A stretch of DNA of 42,120 bases from JACVRM01 sp046262315 (GTDB taxonomy: Bacteria > Actinomycetota > Thermoleophilia > Gaiellales > Gaiellaceae): assembly GCA_046262315.1 (NCBI GenBank), contig JBHEMZ010000108.1:1-42120 (forward strand), given 5' to 3'. Under the pieces are notes generated by a model. The model worked only from the letters and a program-made list of their open reading frames with translations. It searched no databases and was not told the origin of the DNA. Both the position numbers and the translations under genes were made by a program. Of the stretch, positions 8,750 through 16,682 are shown piece after piece (the first letter of the stretch is position 1; each line of letters begins with the position of its first letter).

Positions 8750-9898
8750 TCACAGAGCCACCGCGTCCTGAAGCGCGGCTGCGACGCGTTCCTGATCCCC
8801 GGAGTCGATGCCGGTGAAGAACGGCAGTGCGAGCGTACGCCGCGCTGCGTCCTCTGCGACCGGGCACATGCCTTCGGCGAATCCGTAGCGCTCGCGCAGG
8901 TACGGCTGGAGGTGGACGCAGGGCACGTAGTGGCCCGCCTCGATGCCGTCGGCGGCGAGCCGCGCGGTGACCCCGTCGCGGTCCACGCCCGGCGCGAGCT
9001 TCACGACGTAGACGAACCAGGAGCGCACGTGTTCAGCGTCGTCGCGCGCCAGCAGCTCCACGCCCTCCACCCCGGCCAGCAGGCGCGCATAGCGCTCGGC
9101 CGCCTCGCGGCGGAGCGAGAGAATCACCTCGAGCCGCTCGAGCTGTGCGAGCCCGAGCGCAGCCTGGAGGTCGGTGAGCCGATAATTGAAGCCGAGCCGC
9201 ACGTGGTTGAACCAGCGCGCGTCGTAGGAGCGGCCGTGGTTACGCAGGCTCTTGAGCAGCTGCCAGAGCTCCTCCGAATGCGCGGTGACGATCCCCCCCT
9301 CACCCGTGGTGATCTGCTTGTTCGGGTAGAAGGCGAACACCGCCGAGGGGCCGTGGCTGCCCACGGGCGCGCCGCAGTACTCGGCGCCGAGCGCCTCGCA
9401 CGCGTCCTGGATGAGCGTCAGGCCGTGGTGTTCGCAGAGCTCGCGTAGCGGGTCGAGCTCGCACGGGTAGCCGAACATGTCCACCGCCACCATGGCGCGC
9501 GTTCGCTCCGTGAGCGCGGCCTCAACCGCGGCGGGATCGAGGTTGAGCGTCCGCTCGTCGACATCGGCGAAGACGGGTGTGGCGCCCTCGTAGATGAAGC
9601 AGTTGGCGGTCGCCACGAAGGAGATCGGCGACGTGATGACCTCGTCGCCCGGGCCTAGACCGGCCGCGTGCGCCAGCAGGTGCAGGCCCGTTGTGCCGCT
9701 CGAGACAGCCGCCGCGAAGGGTGCCCCGACGCGCGCCGCCAGAACCTCTTCGAAGCGCTCGATCGCAGGCCCGAGCGAGAGCCGGCCGGAGCGGAGCACC
9801 TCGAGCACGAGCTCCTCCTCCCGCTCGCCCAGGTACGGCCTGCTGAGGGGGATGCTGCCTTTCCGCTGCGCGGAAAGGTTAGGCGGAGAGGCCCGCAC
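8750..9898 (-). CDS. DegT/DnrJ/EryC1/StrS-family aminotransferase
   Basis: PLP-dependent fold-type I aminotransferase of the family acting on nucleotide sugars: IPLSRPYLGEREEELVLEVLRSGRLSLGP at the N-terminus, SSGTTGLHLL, GDEVITSPISFVATANCFIYEGATPVFADVD, DACEALGA (Asp165) and AFYPNKQITTGEGG with PLP-lysine Lys194. About 370 aa is usual. No other sugar-pathway genes flank it; it follows ilvE. The start is uncertain: GTG at 9898 is used here, but residues 2-14 come from a region that forms a perfect hairpin, and homology would begin near residue 15 (SIPLSRPYLG), where no standard start codon exists. Confidence 0.88.
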   Translation of the reverse strand: MRASPPNLSAQRKGSIPLSRPYLGEREEELVLEVLRSGRLSLGPAIERFEEVLAARVGAPFAAAVSSGTTGLHLLAHAAGLGPGDEVITSPISFVATANCFIYEGATPVFADVDERTLNLDPAAVEAALTERTRAMVAVDMFGYPCELDPLRELCEHHGLTLIQDACEALGAEYCGAPVGSHGPSAVFAFYPNKQITTGEGGIVTAHSEELWQLLKSLRNHGRSYDARWFNHVRLGFNYRLTDLQAALGLAQLERLEVILSLRREAAERYARLLAGVEGVELLARDDAEHVRSWFVYVVKLAPGVDRDGVTARLAADGIEAGHYVPCVHLQPYLRERYGFAEGMCPVAEDAARRTLALPFFTGIDSGDQERVAAALQDAVAL

Positions 9899-9938
9899 CG
9901 CTGATCTCTAACCGTTTGTCGCCGAAGGCGAGAAACGG
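9859..9938 (-). promoter_or_regulatory. Two tandem hairpins between ilvE and the DegT gene
   Basis: On the minus strand, hairpin 1 (9938-9912) is CCGTTT-C-TCGCC-TTC-GGCGA-C-AAACGG, and hairpin 2 (9879-9859) is CCTTTCCGC-GCA-GCGGAAAGG. The 3' side of hairpin 1 plus GGTTAG can also pair with CTAACC before hairpin 2, giving mutually exclusive structures. There is no T-run. It may be an intercistronic attenuator or RNA-processing site. Confidence 0.45.
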
Positions 9939-10880
9939 CTACGCACCCGCAGGCTCACGGGGTCTGATCTCCGCGAACTCGAGCCACGACGACCAGCGCT
10001 CATCGCCGCGGCCACGCACGATGTCCAGGTAGGTCTCCTGGATCGTGCGCGTGACGGGCCCGGGAGGCCCGATCTCCTGGTCGTCAACCGAGCGGATCGG
10101 CGTCACCTCGGCGGCCGTGCCGGTCATGAAGACCTCGTCCGCGAGGTACAGATCGGTACGAATCAGGTTGCGCTCCTCGACCTCGTGGCCGAGGCTCGCG
10201 GCCAGCTGCATGACCGTGTCGCGGGTGATCCCCGGCAGGATCGACGTCGAGAGCGGCGGCGTCGTGATGCGCTCGTCCTTGACGACGAAGATGTTCTCGC
10301 CCGAGCCGTCCGCGACGAAGCCGTCGTCGGTGAGCAGAATCGCCTCGTCGTAGCCGGCACGGTTGGCCTCGGCCACCGCGAGCATCGAGTTCAGGTAGAT
10401 GCCGGTGGCCTTCGCGGCGTGCGGGATCGTGTTCGGTCCGACGCGCTTCCAGGAGGAGACCTTGCAGCGGATGCCGTTGCGCAGGCCCTCTTCGCCGAGG
10501 TACGTGCCCCACGGCCAGCTCATGATCACGACGTCGACGGGGTTGCCGGCCGTCGAGACCCCAAGCTCGCCGTAGCCGTAGAAGGCGAATGGACGCAGGT
10601 AGCACTCGGGCAGGCCGTTGACGCCGATCAGCTCGAGGGACGCGGCGCGCAATTCGTCGAGGCTGTAGCCGATGTCCATGTAGAGGAGACGTGCCGAGCT
10701 GCGTAAGCGCTCGAGGTGGTCGGTGAGGCGGAAGACCGCCGGCCCCCTCTCCGTCTCGTAGCAGCGGATGCCCTCAAAGACGCCGGTCCCGTAGTGCAGG
10801 CCGTGCGAACCGACGTGGACCTTGGCGTCTCCCCAGTCCACGAGCTCGCCGTTCATCCAGATCTTCTCGGTCTCGCGCAT
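9939..10880 (-). CDS. ilvE: Branched-chain amino acid aminotransferase
   Basis: 313 aa fold-type IV PLP enzyme doing the last step of Val/Leu/Ile synthesis and the first of their breakdown. Features: IWMNGELVDWGDAKVHVGSHGLHYGTGVFEGIR, SWPWGTYLGEEGLRNGIR, the PLP lysine in IPHAAKATGIYLNSMLA (Lys157), EAILLTDDGFVADGSGENIFVV and SILPGITRDTV. A good Shine-Dalgarno (GAGAGGAG) precedes the ATG. It follows the YbaK-like gene by 32 bases on the same strand. Confidence 0.95.
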   Translation of the reverse strand: MRETEKIWMNGELVDWGDAKVHVGSHGLHYGTGVFEGIRCYETERGPAVFRLTDHLERLRSSARLLYMDIGYSLDELRAASLELIGVNGLPECYLRPFAFYGYGELGVSTAGNPVDVVIMSWPWGTYLGEEGLRNGIRCKVSSWKRVGPNTIPHAAKATGIYLNSMLAVAEANRAGYDEAILLTDDGFVADGSGENIFVVKDERITTPPLSTSILPGITRDTVMQLAASLGHEVEERNLIRTDLYLADEVFMTGTAAEVTPIRSVDDQEIGPPGPVTRTIQETYLDIVRGRGDERWSSWLEFAEIRPREPAGA

Positions 10881-10912
10881 CGGGGATCTCCTCTCGCTGC
10901 TTGTGGCCGATC

Positions 10913-11425
10913 TTAGCTACGGGCGCGGCGATCCTCGCGTACGGACGCCTCCTCCACAAGGTCGGCGGCACTGGCGCGGGTGAGGCGGAGGAGCTCGCCC
11001 GGGGCGAGCGTCGCGAGGTGGCGCGGGGAGCCGGCGCCGACCCAGACGGCGGCGTGCGCGAGCAAGGTCCTCTCGACGACGACGGTCTCGACCCGCTGGA
11101 GCGGGAACGGGGCCACGGCGCCGGGCGCGAACCCCGTTGCCTCCTCGACCTGCAGCGCGCCGGCGATGCGGGCCTTCCCCGCACCCACGGCGGCCGCGAC
11201 CTTGCGGTCGTCCGCGCGGCGGTCCCCAGGGACCAGCGCGAGCACGTAGCGGCCGTTACAGACGAAGACGAGCGACTTGACGATCTGGCCGAGCTGGGCG
11301 CCGGCTGCTCGAGCGGCCTCGGCGGCCGTGGGCGTTCCGGCGCCGAACTCCTCCACGCGCGCCTCGGTGCCCGAATCACGCAGGAACCGAGCGACACGCT
11401 CGACCGACTCCGGCCACCGCTCCAT
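10913..11425 (-). CDS. YbaK/ProX-family aminoacyl-tRNA editing protein
   Basis: 170 aa stand-alone editing-domain protein that hydrolyses mischarged tRNA. Visible core: GTPTAAEAARAAGAQLGQIVKSLVFV (with the conserved lysine of the K-S/T-L motif), YVLALVPGDRRADDRKVAAAVG, ATGFAPGAVAPFP. The last part, VWVGAGSPRHLATLAPGELLRLTRA, matches the end of the domain. The tRNA specificity (Cys-tRNA-Pro or Ala-tRNA-Pro) cannot be told. The ATG has TACGGT six bases upstream, suggesting a leaderless mRNA. Confidence 0.85.
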   Translation of the reverse strand: MERWPESVERVARFLRDSGTEARVEEFGAGTPTAAEAARAAGAQLGQIVKSLVFVCNGRYVLALVPGDRRADDRKVAAAVGAGKARIAGALQVEEATGFAPGAVAPFPLQRVETVVVERTLLAHAAVWVGAGSPRHLATLAPGELLRLTRASAADLVEEASVREDRRARS

Positions 11426-11463
11426 CGGTAAACCGTAACCGCGGCGCCGAACCCCTCATGCCG

Positions 11464-11560
11464 GTGCCAGGCACGGCCACGAAACTGCCGTGCCTTCCCC
11501 GCAAAACGAGCACTGCCCCAGTCAGGGCCGCGTAAGCGGCCCTGACTCGGTGCCAGGCAC
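11464..11560. repeat. Composite palindromic element bounded by GTGCCAGGCAC
   Basis: Two copies of the palindrome GTGCCAGGCAC (11464-11474 and 11550-11560) flank a perfect 11-bp hairpin with a GTAA loop (11521-11546, GTCAGGGCCGC/GCGGCCCTGAC) and a CACGGC/GCCGTG stem near 11471-11491. It fills the 218-base gap between serA and the YbaK gene. The architecture resembles REP/BIME-type mobile palindromes moved by RAYT transposases, though no such gene is in the window. Confidence 0.65.
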
Positions 11561-11643
11561 TGCGGCAGCAGCCGCCACGCCTTCGTCAGGGGAGCGCCAA
11601 GCGACGCTGGATCGCACTCACCTGCGTACCCGCCGACCGGACG

Positions 11644-13242
11644 TCATGCTGCGACGCGCTCGAGCTCGATGAAGCGTGCGTCGTCGAAGCCTTCGAACCG
11701 CAGGCGCTCCTTGAGCTCAGGTGGGGCGGGTGAGTCGATGGAGAGCGCCATCAGGGCCTTGCCGCCGCGACGCGTGCGCGACACGGCCATGTTCGCGATG
11801 TTCACGCCGGCCTGGCCAAAAAGCGTGCCCACGCGGCCGATCACGCCCGGGACGTCGTCATACCGGAAGAAGACCATCAGGGGGGCGAGCTCCATCTCGA
11901 GCTCGAAGCCGAGCGCGCTGACGAGCCAGCGGCGGTCGTCGCGACCGATCGTGGTGCCGGCGGCGCGAACGTCCTGCCCGTCCACCGTGACGGTCACGCG
12001 CACGAGGTTCGTGAAGTCGCGCGAGGCGCGGCGGCGCTCCTCGCCGACCTCCACGCCGAGCTCCGCCGCCACCAGGGGAGCGTTGACCCAGTTCACCTGC
12101 CGTTCCGAACGCCCCTGGAACGCGCCGTTCAAAGCCGCGACCGTCAGCAATCGCGTGTCGTAGTCGGCGAGTCCCCCGTAGTAGGTCAGCGTGATCCGCT
12201 CCGCACGCCCGCCGGCGAGCTCGAGCGCGAGACGCGCGACCTGGGCCGCAAGCGGCATGAAGGGGCCCAACGCCTCCATGTCCTCACCCCCGACCGCAGG
12301 GATGTTGACCGCGTTCGCGACCAGCTTGCCCTGCAGCGCCGCCGCCACCTGTTCCGCGACGACGACGCCGGCGCGGTCCTGGGCTTCGGATGTCGAGGCG
12401 GCGAGGTGCGGCGTGACGACGACGTTGTCGAGCTCGAGCAGCGGCCCCGAGTAGGGCTCCGCCGAGAAAACGTCGAGCGCGGCGCCGGCCACCTTCCCCG
12501 AGCGCAGCGCATCGGTGAGTGCTTCCTCGTCCACGAGCTCGCCGCGCGCGGCGTTGACGATGCGCACCCCCTCGCGCATGCGCTCGATCGCCGCGGCGCC
12601 GATCGAGCCGCGGGTCTCGTCCGTCAGCGGCAGATGGAGGGTGAGGAAGTCCGCGGCGGCGAGCACCTCGTCGGCGTCGGCCCCACGCTCGACACCGAGC
12701 TCGCGGAAGCGCTCCGGGGCCACGAACGGGTCGTGGACGACGACGCGCATGCCGAGCCCGAGCGCTCGCCGGGCGACCTGTTGCCCGATGCGGCCGAAGC
12801 CCAGCACGCCCAGGGTCTTCTCGGCGAGCTCGGTGCCTGCCCAGCGCGAGCGTTCCCAGCGGCCCTGCTTGAGCGCAGCGTGCGCCTGCGGGATGTTGCG
12901 CGCGAGCGCGACGAGCAGCCCGACCGTGTGCTCGGCGGCCGAGACCACGGTGGACTCGGGCGCGTTGACAACCACGATGCCCCGCCTGGTGGCCGCGTCG
13001 ACGTCCACGTTGTCGACCCCGACTCCCGCGCGCCCGATCACCTTCAGGCGCTCGGCCCGCTCGATGAGCGCGGCGTCGAGACGGGTCGCGGAGCGGATCA
13101 CGATTGCGTCGTAGTCGCCGATCTTCTCGCCGAGGTCGGAGTCGCCATCCTCGTCCACGTCGAAGCGTGTGCGCAGCAGGTCCACGCCGGCCGGCGCGAT
13201 GGGCTCGCGAACGAGCACACGCGGACGGCCGTTGCGGCTCAC
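11644..13242 (-). CDS. serA: D-3-phosphoglycerate dehydrogenase (long form with ASB and ACT domains)
   Basis: 532 aa, first enzyme of serine biosynthesis (3-phosphoglycerate to 3-phosphohydroxypyruvate, NAD). NAD-binding LGFGRIGQQVA (147-157) and the catalytic trio Arg233 (NAARGELVD), Glu262 and His279 (TPHLAAST) are present. An allosteric substrate-binding domain spans about 310-450 and a C-terminal ACT domain about 457-530 (MVFFRYDDVPGVIGRVGTLFG, NIANMAVSRTRRGGKALMAL). This is the type 1 actinobacterial form controlled by serine. The GTG start overlaps the upstream aminotransferase stop as GTGA, so the two are cotranslated. Confidence 0.96.
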   Translation of the reverse strand: MSRNGRPRVLVREPIAPAGVDLLRTRFDVDEDGDSDLGEKIGDYDAIVIRSATRLDAALIERAERLKVIGRAGVGVDNVDVDAATRRGIVVVNAPESTVVSAAEHTVGLLVALARNIPQAHAALKQGRWERSRWAGTELAEKTLGVLGFGRIGQQVARRALGLGMRVVVHDPFVAPERFRELGVERGADADEVLAAADFLTLHLPLTDETRGSIGAAAIERMREGVRIVNAARGELVDEEALTDALRSGKVAGAALDVFSAEPYSGPLLELDNVVVTPHLAASTSEAQDRAGVVVAEQVAAALQGKLVANAVNIPAVGGEDMEALGPFMPLAAQVARLALELAGGRAERITLTYYGGLADYDTRLLTVAALNGAFQGRSERQVNWVNAPLVAAELGVEVGEERRRASRDFTNLVRVTVTVDGQDVRAAGTTIGRDDRRWLVSALGFELEMELAPLMVFFRYDDVPGVIGRVGTLFGQAGVNIANMAVSRTRRGGKALMALSIDSPAPPELKERLRFEGFDDARFIELERVAA

Positions 13243-14390
13243 ACCGTCGTGTGCTCGAACACGCTGAGCGCCCGCGCCGTAGCGACGCCTCGCTCGATGT
13301 CCGCGCCCGCCTCGGTCAGGGCGAGCTCGAGCGCGGCGAGGGCCGTCACGACGTCGAAGATGTCCACGTAGCCGATGTGGCCGATGCGTACAACCTTGCC
13401 GCGCAGCTCCCCCTGGCCGCCGGCGAGCGTCACCCCGAGCCGCTCACGCACCGTCCCCACGACCTCCTGACCATCCACGCCGTCGGGCATGCGAATCGCA
13501 GTCACGACGGCGGAGCGGTCCTCGTCCGGCGAGAAGAGCTCGAGCCCCATCGCCTTGACGCCTTCCCGACACGCACGGCCGAGCCGGACATGGCGGTCGA
13601 AGACAGTGGGCAGCCCCTCCTCGAGCAGGAGCTGGAGCGCCACGTTGAGCCCGACGACGATGCTGATCGCGGGAGTGAACGGCGTTTGTGGCTGCTCCTG
13701 CGCCTTGCGCGTCCGCGCCCAGTCGAAGTAGAAGCGCGGCAGCGCGGCACGGCCGTTCGCCTCCCACGCACGGGGCGAGACCGACGCCATCGCGAGACCA
13801 GGCGGCGTCATCAGAGCCTTCTGCGACCCGCTGACGACGACGTCGAGCCCCCACTCGTCCGTCTCGACAGGAACGGCTCCGAGGCTTGAGATGGCATCCA
13901 CGACGACCAGCGCGCCGGCCTCGCGCGCCACGGCCGCGAGCGCCTCGAGGTCGCAGACGACCCCTGTAGACGTTTCCGAGTGGGTCAAGAAGACCGCAAC
14001 GGCCCCGCCCAGGTCTCGCAGCTGCGCGGCGAGGTCGGCCGCCGACGGCGTCTCGCCCCACGCGTAGCGCAGAGATTCGACCTCGCAGCCGTAGGCGCCC
14101 GCGATGGCCGCCCAGCGCTCGCCGAAGTTCCCTGCGGAGACCACCACGGCGCGGTCGCCCGGCGAGAGCAGGTTGGCGACCGCGGATTCCATGGCCCCGG
14201 TGCCGGACGAGCTGAAGAGCAGAACCTCGTCCCGAGTGCAGTACACGTCCCGGAGCTGCATCAGCACGTTGCCCGCGAGGCGTTTGAAGTCCGAGCCTCG
14301 GTGGCCGATGATCGGCTCGCTCATTGCGGCGAGCACGGAGGGAGGCACCGGCGTCGGGCCGGGGGTCAGCAGGTAGCGCTTGTCCGCCAC
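13239..14390 (-). CDS. Class V aminotransferase (phosphoserine / serine-glyoxylate type)
   Basis: 383 aa PLP enzyme with LLTPGPTPVPPSVLAAM at the N-terminus, SSSGTGAMESAVANLL, VVVDAISSLGAVPVETDEWGLDVVVSGSQKALMTPPGL (Asp165, PLP lysine Lys191), and PRFYFDWARTRK. This subfamily covers serine-pyruvate, alanine-glyoxylate and SerC-like transaminases. Direct four-base overlap with serA makes 3-phosphohydroxypyruvate transamination (a SerC role) the most likely function. The GTG start has TAGCCT six bases upstream. Confidence 0.9.
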   Translation of the reverse strand: MADKRYLLTPGPTPVPPSVLAAMSEPIIGHRGSDFKRLAGNVLMQLRDVYCTRDEVLLFSSSGTGAMESAVANLLSPGDRAVVVSAGNFGERWAAIAGAYGCEVESLRYAWGETPSAADLAAQLRDLGGAVAVFLTHSETSTGVVCDLEALAAVAREAGALVVVDAISSLGAVPVETDEWGLDVVVSGSQKALMTPPGLAMASVSPRAWEANGRAALPRFYFDWARTRKAQEQPQTPFTPAISIVVGLNVALQLLLEEGLPTVFDRHVRLGRACREGVKAMGLELFSPDEDRSAVVTAIRMPDGVDGQEVVGTVRERLGVTLAGGQGELRGKVVRIGHIGYVDIFDVVTALAALELALTEAGADIERGVATARALSVFEHTTV

Positions 14391-14396
14391 GAGCGG

Positions 14397-14417
14397 AGGC
14401 TACCTCGGCCGTAGGCT
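14397..14417. promoter_or_regulatory. Back-to-back leaderless -10 elements
   Basis: Minus TAGCCT (14402-14397) lies six bases from the GTG of the class V aminotransferase. Plus TAGGCT (14412-14417) lies six bases from the GTG at 14424. The whole divergent spacer is 33 bases, so each -35 region falls inside the other gene's -10 or start region. Confidence 0.5.
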
Positions 14418-14423
14418 GTCGCC

Positions 14424-15050
14424 GTGGAGGCCCTGCTCGCGTTCGCGACGGCCGTGCTCGCGGTGCGGCTCGCCGGGTCATTGGCCTCCCGCTGGCGAGC
14501 GCGACGGGCTCTGGAGCTGCTCGCATGGAGCGGCTCGCTGCTCGCCTACGCCGGCGCCTCTGCGGCCGTCGCGTGGGGCGCAGCGGCTGGCTGGGACGAG
14601 CCGGCGTTCCGCGTCTACTACCTGTGCGGCGGCCTGCTCACCGCACCGCTGCTCGGCGTCGGCTCCCTCCTGCTCTCCGGGCGCCGACTCGTGCTGCCCG
14701 TCGCACTTGTCTACGCCGGGCTCGCCGCTGGGATCGCGCTCGTCGAGCCGCTGTCCAACCCGGTCGCGGGGCGCTCGATCCCGGAGGCGCAGCAGCACCT
14801 GGACATCTTCCCGGCGCGCGTACTCGCCATCTTCGGCAACTCGCTCGGGACGCTGGCGGTTGTCGCGGTCGCGCTATCCACGGTTCGCCGCCGCCCGCTC
14901 GGGAACGGGCTCATCGTCGCGGGCGTGGTCGTTGCGGCACTCGGCAGCGCCCTGGCGGGACTCGGGGCGGCAGAGACGTCCGCCTTCGCCGCCGTCGCGA
15001 TCGTGCTGCTCTACGCCGGCTTCGTGGCGCCGGCGCGAGCACCGAGGTGA
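14424..15050 (+). CDS. Integral membrane protein, unknown function
   Basis: 208 aa with about six or seven hydrophobic segments (for example ALLAFATAVLAVRL, WSGSLLAYAGASAAVAWG, RLVLPVALVYAGLAAGIALV, VVAVALSTV, IVAGVVVAALGSALAGLG). One conserved-looking polar stretch, AAAGWDEPAFRVYYLCGGLLTAPLLGVGSLLL, occupies about 54-84. I do not recognise the family. The GTG start is supported by TAGGCT six bases upstream. It is followed after 14 bases by the cyclic-nucleotide-binding gene and could be cotranscribed with it. Confidence 0.75.
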   Translation: MEALLAFATAVLAVRLAGSLASRWRARRALELLAWSGSLLAYAGASAAVAWGAAAGWDEPAFRVYYLCGGLLTAPLLGVGSLLLSGRRLVLPVALVYAGLAAGIALVEPLSNPVAGRSIPEAQQHLDIFPARVLAIFGNSLGTLAVVAVALSTVRRRPLGNGLIVAGVVVAALGSALAGLGAAETSAFAAVAIVLLYAGFVAPARAPR

Positions 15051-15064
15051 TATAGCAAGGCCGG

Positions 15065-15478
15065 ATGAACGAACGCGCTGAGCTGCTGCGGCGGAGCGAG
15101 CTCTTCGAGGAGCTGGACGAGCACGCCCTCGGCGAGGTGGCGACCCAGGCAACCGAGTACGACGTGCCGGCCGGGACCGTGCTCATCGAGGCGGGCGTGC
15201 CGGCGTCCGGGATGTTCGTCCTCATCGCGGGCGAGGTGATCGTCGAGACGCACGACGGCCGCGAGCACCGGCTCGGTGCCGGCCAAGCGGTCGGTGAGCT
15301 CTCGCTCCTCGCGAACAGCGTGCGCACCGGGCGCGCACAGGCAGCCACGGATGTTCGCGCGCTCGCCTTCGACCGCCGCCAATTCGAGGCTCTGCTGCGC
15401 GCCCAACCCGCGGTCGCACGCGCACTGCTCCGAGTCCTGGCGTGCCGCCTCGTCGAGGCGCACGCGGGCCCTCGCTAG
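15065..15478 (+). CDS. Cyclic nucleotide-binding domain protein
   Basis: 137 aa, essentially one CRP-type cNMP-binding beta roll: LLRRSELFEELDEHALGEVATQ, VPAGTVLIEAGVPASGMFVLIAGEVIVE, GAGQAVGELSLLANSVRTGRAQAATDVRAL, then a C-helix. The GELSLL...RTGRAQA segment corresponds to the phosphate-binding cassette. No DNA-binding domain follows, so it is a single-domain sensor that may act on a partner. Confidence 0.88.
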   Translation: MNERAELLRRSELFEELDEHALGEVATQATEYDVPAGTVLIEAGVPASGMFVLIAGEVIVETHDGREHRLGAGQAVGELSLLANSVRTGRAQAATDVRALAFDRRQFEALLRAQPAVARALLRVLACRLVEAHAGPR

Positions 15479-15671
15479 CGCCGAGGCCGCCCGAGCACAG
15501 GGCGCCCGGCCTCGAAAGACGGGGCGCCGAGCGTGTGCGCGGGTACCGCCTCCGGCCGTGAGAGATCGGCGAACCGGGCGAGGACGGAGATGGTCTCCTC
15601 CCTCTCGGCCACCGCGCGCCAGCTGCGCTCGCTTCCGATGACGTCGGCCGGAGGGGGCGAAGGCTCGTGGC
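15475..15671 (-). CDS. Possible small ORF or gene remnant without a clear start
   Basis: On the minus strand an open frame of about 65 codons (VERHEPSPPPADVIGSERSW... ending ...GRPVLGRPRR) has strong G/C third-position bias and a protein-like composition. It stops at 15475 against the end of the convergent gene. It lacks ATG/GTG/TTG near its upstream end; the first GTG is well inside, at AVAEREE. It may be the tail of a lost gene. This 345-base spacer holds no other gene. Confidence 0.25.
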
Positions 15672-15743
15672 GTTCGACACCACTCCCCTAACTTCGAACC
15701 GAGGGCCGCGTCGTACCCCCGACCGAGGACAACAAGGGACCGA

Positions 15744-15797
15744 GGGCGCAGGGGAGCGCCCCAGTCCCGTCGCCCGCCGCGCTGGTGCGCGCGGGCG
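15744..15797 (+). promoter_or_regulatory. Two hairpins in the leader of the Rpf/transglycosylase-like gene
   Basis: GGGCGC-AGGGGA-GCGCCC (15744-15761) and CGCCCGC...GCGGGCG (15771-15797) lie 25-80 bases before the start codon. Actinobacterial Rpf/lytic-enzyme genes often carry a c-di-AMP (ydaO) riboswitch, but I could not find its conserved core here. The structures are real, the role unknown. Confidence 0.35.
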
Positions 15798-15823
15798 AGC
15801 TGTGTCTCCGACAAGGGGGTCTT

Positions 15824-16351
15824 GTGAAGAGAGTGAAGCTCTCGCTGCTTGCGTTCGTCTGCGCCGCCGGCGCACTCACCGTGGTCGTTGCGCCGGCGGG
15901 AGCCGCAGAGACGCAAATGCCGATCGTCGACGAGATCGACGCCTTGCGGCAGGCGACATGGCGCTGGCAGCGGCTGATGGGGGTGAGGCAGACACCGGCA
16001 CTGCGGCACGAGCGCTGGGCGAAGCACGAGTACAGGATCTGGATCCTCGACTTGTGGCGCAAGCGCGCGGCGCGGGCCTACCACCGCGCACTGCGCCCAC
16101 CCCACCGCGACGCCTGGCGCTGCATCCACCGACACGAGGGAGCGTGGAGCGACCCGGACCCACCGTACTGGGGCGGACTGCAGATGGACCTGTCGTTCCA
16201 GGCCCACTACGGCGGCCATCTACTGCGCGCGAAGGGAACGGCCGATCGCTGGACGCCGATCGAGCAGATGTGGGTAGCTGAGAAGGCGTACCGCTCGGGG
16301 CGCGGCTTCTACCCCTGGCCCAACACGGCCCGGTACTGCGGGCTCATCTAG
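15824..16351 (+). CDS. Secreted Rpf/transglycosylase-like protein
   Basis: 175 aa. A Sec signal peptide is evident (MKRVKLSLLAFVCAAGALTVVVAPAGAAE, cleavage around AGA-AE). The C-terminal part, CIHRHEGAWSDPDPPYWGGLQMDLSFQAHYG, followed by TADRWTPIEQMWVAEKAYRSGRGFYPWPNTARYCG, matches the resuscitation-promoting-factor/transglycosylase-like fold: a Glu (Glu105) after a W.CIxxxE motif, a YxGGLQ strand, and paired Cys. It probably cleaves peptidoglycan outside the cell. The GTG at 15824 has a good AAGGGGG Shine-Dalgarno. The 3' end overlaps the convergent cupin gene by eight bases. Confidence 0.82.
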   Translation: MKRVKLSLLAFVCAAGALTVVVAPAGAAETQMPIVDEIDALRQATWRWQRLMGVRQTPALRHERWAKHEYRIWILDLWRKRAARAYHRALRPPHRDAWRCIHRHEGAWSDPDPPYWGGLQMDLSFQAHYGGHLLRAKGTADRWTPIEQMWVAEKAYRSGRGFYPWPNTARYCGLI

Positions 16352-16682
16352 AGGCCTCGACGGCCTCGCCCTCGAGTACGACTGCGAGGAGGCCGGCGTC
16401 GGAGCGCGTCTCGTGCTCCTCGCCGGCCTCCCAGAAGACGGCGTCGCCCGCCTCGACCGGCCGCTCCCGGCCGTCGGAGCCGCTGACCATACCGGCGCCC
16501 TCGACGACCACTAGCAGCTGCGGCCCGCCGGCAGGGTGGCGGCCGATCACGCCCCCGGCCGCAAGCTCGAGGCAGTTCAGACGCGCGCAGTTTTCGGAGC
16601 GGCCCAGCGGGAAGTGCTTGAAGGCGACGCTGCCGTAGTGGTCGATCGCGCGGCCGCCGTCGCGCCAGTGGAAGATGCGCAT
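16344..16682 (-). CDS. Small cupin protein downstream of gatB
   Basis: 112 aa single cupin: RLNCLELAAGGVIGRHPAGGPQLLVVVEGAGMVSG and VEAGDAVFWEAGEEHETRSD. The ATG shares one base with the gatB TGA (TGATG), so translation is coupled to gatB. Substrate unknown. Its place at the end of gatCAB is probably operon convenience. Confidence 0.85.
   Translation of the reverse strand: MRIFHWRDGGRAIDHYGSVAFKHFPLGRSENCARLNCLELAAGGVIGRHPAGGPQLLVVVEGAGMVSGSDGRERPVEAGDAVFWEAGEEHETRSDAGLLAVVLEGEAVEASR

Noticed and set aside
15479..15823. c-di-AMP (ydaO) riboswitch before the Rpf-like gene
   Set aside because: Expected from gene type, but none of the conserved core segments could be found on the plus strand; only hairpins remain.
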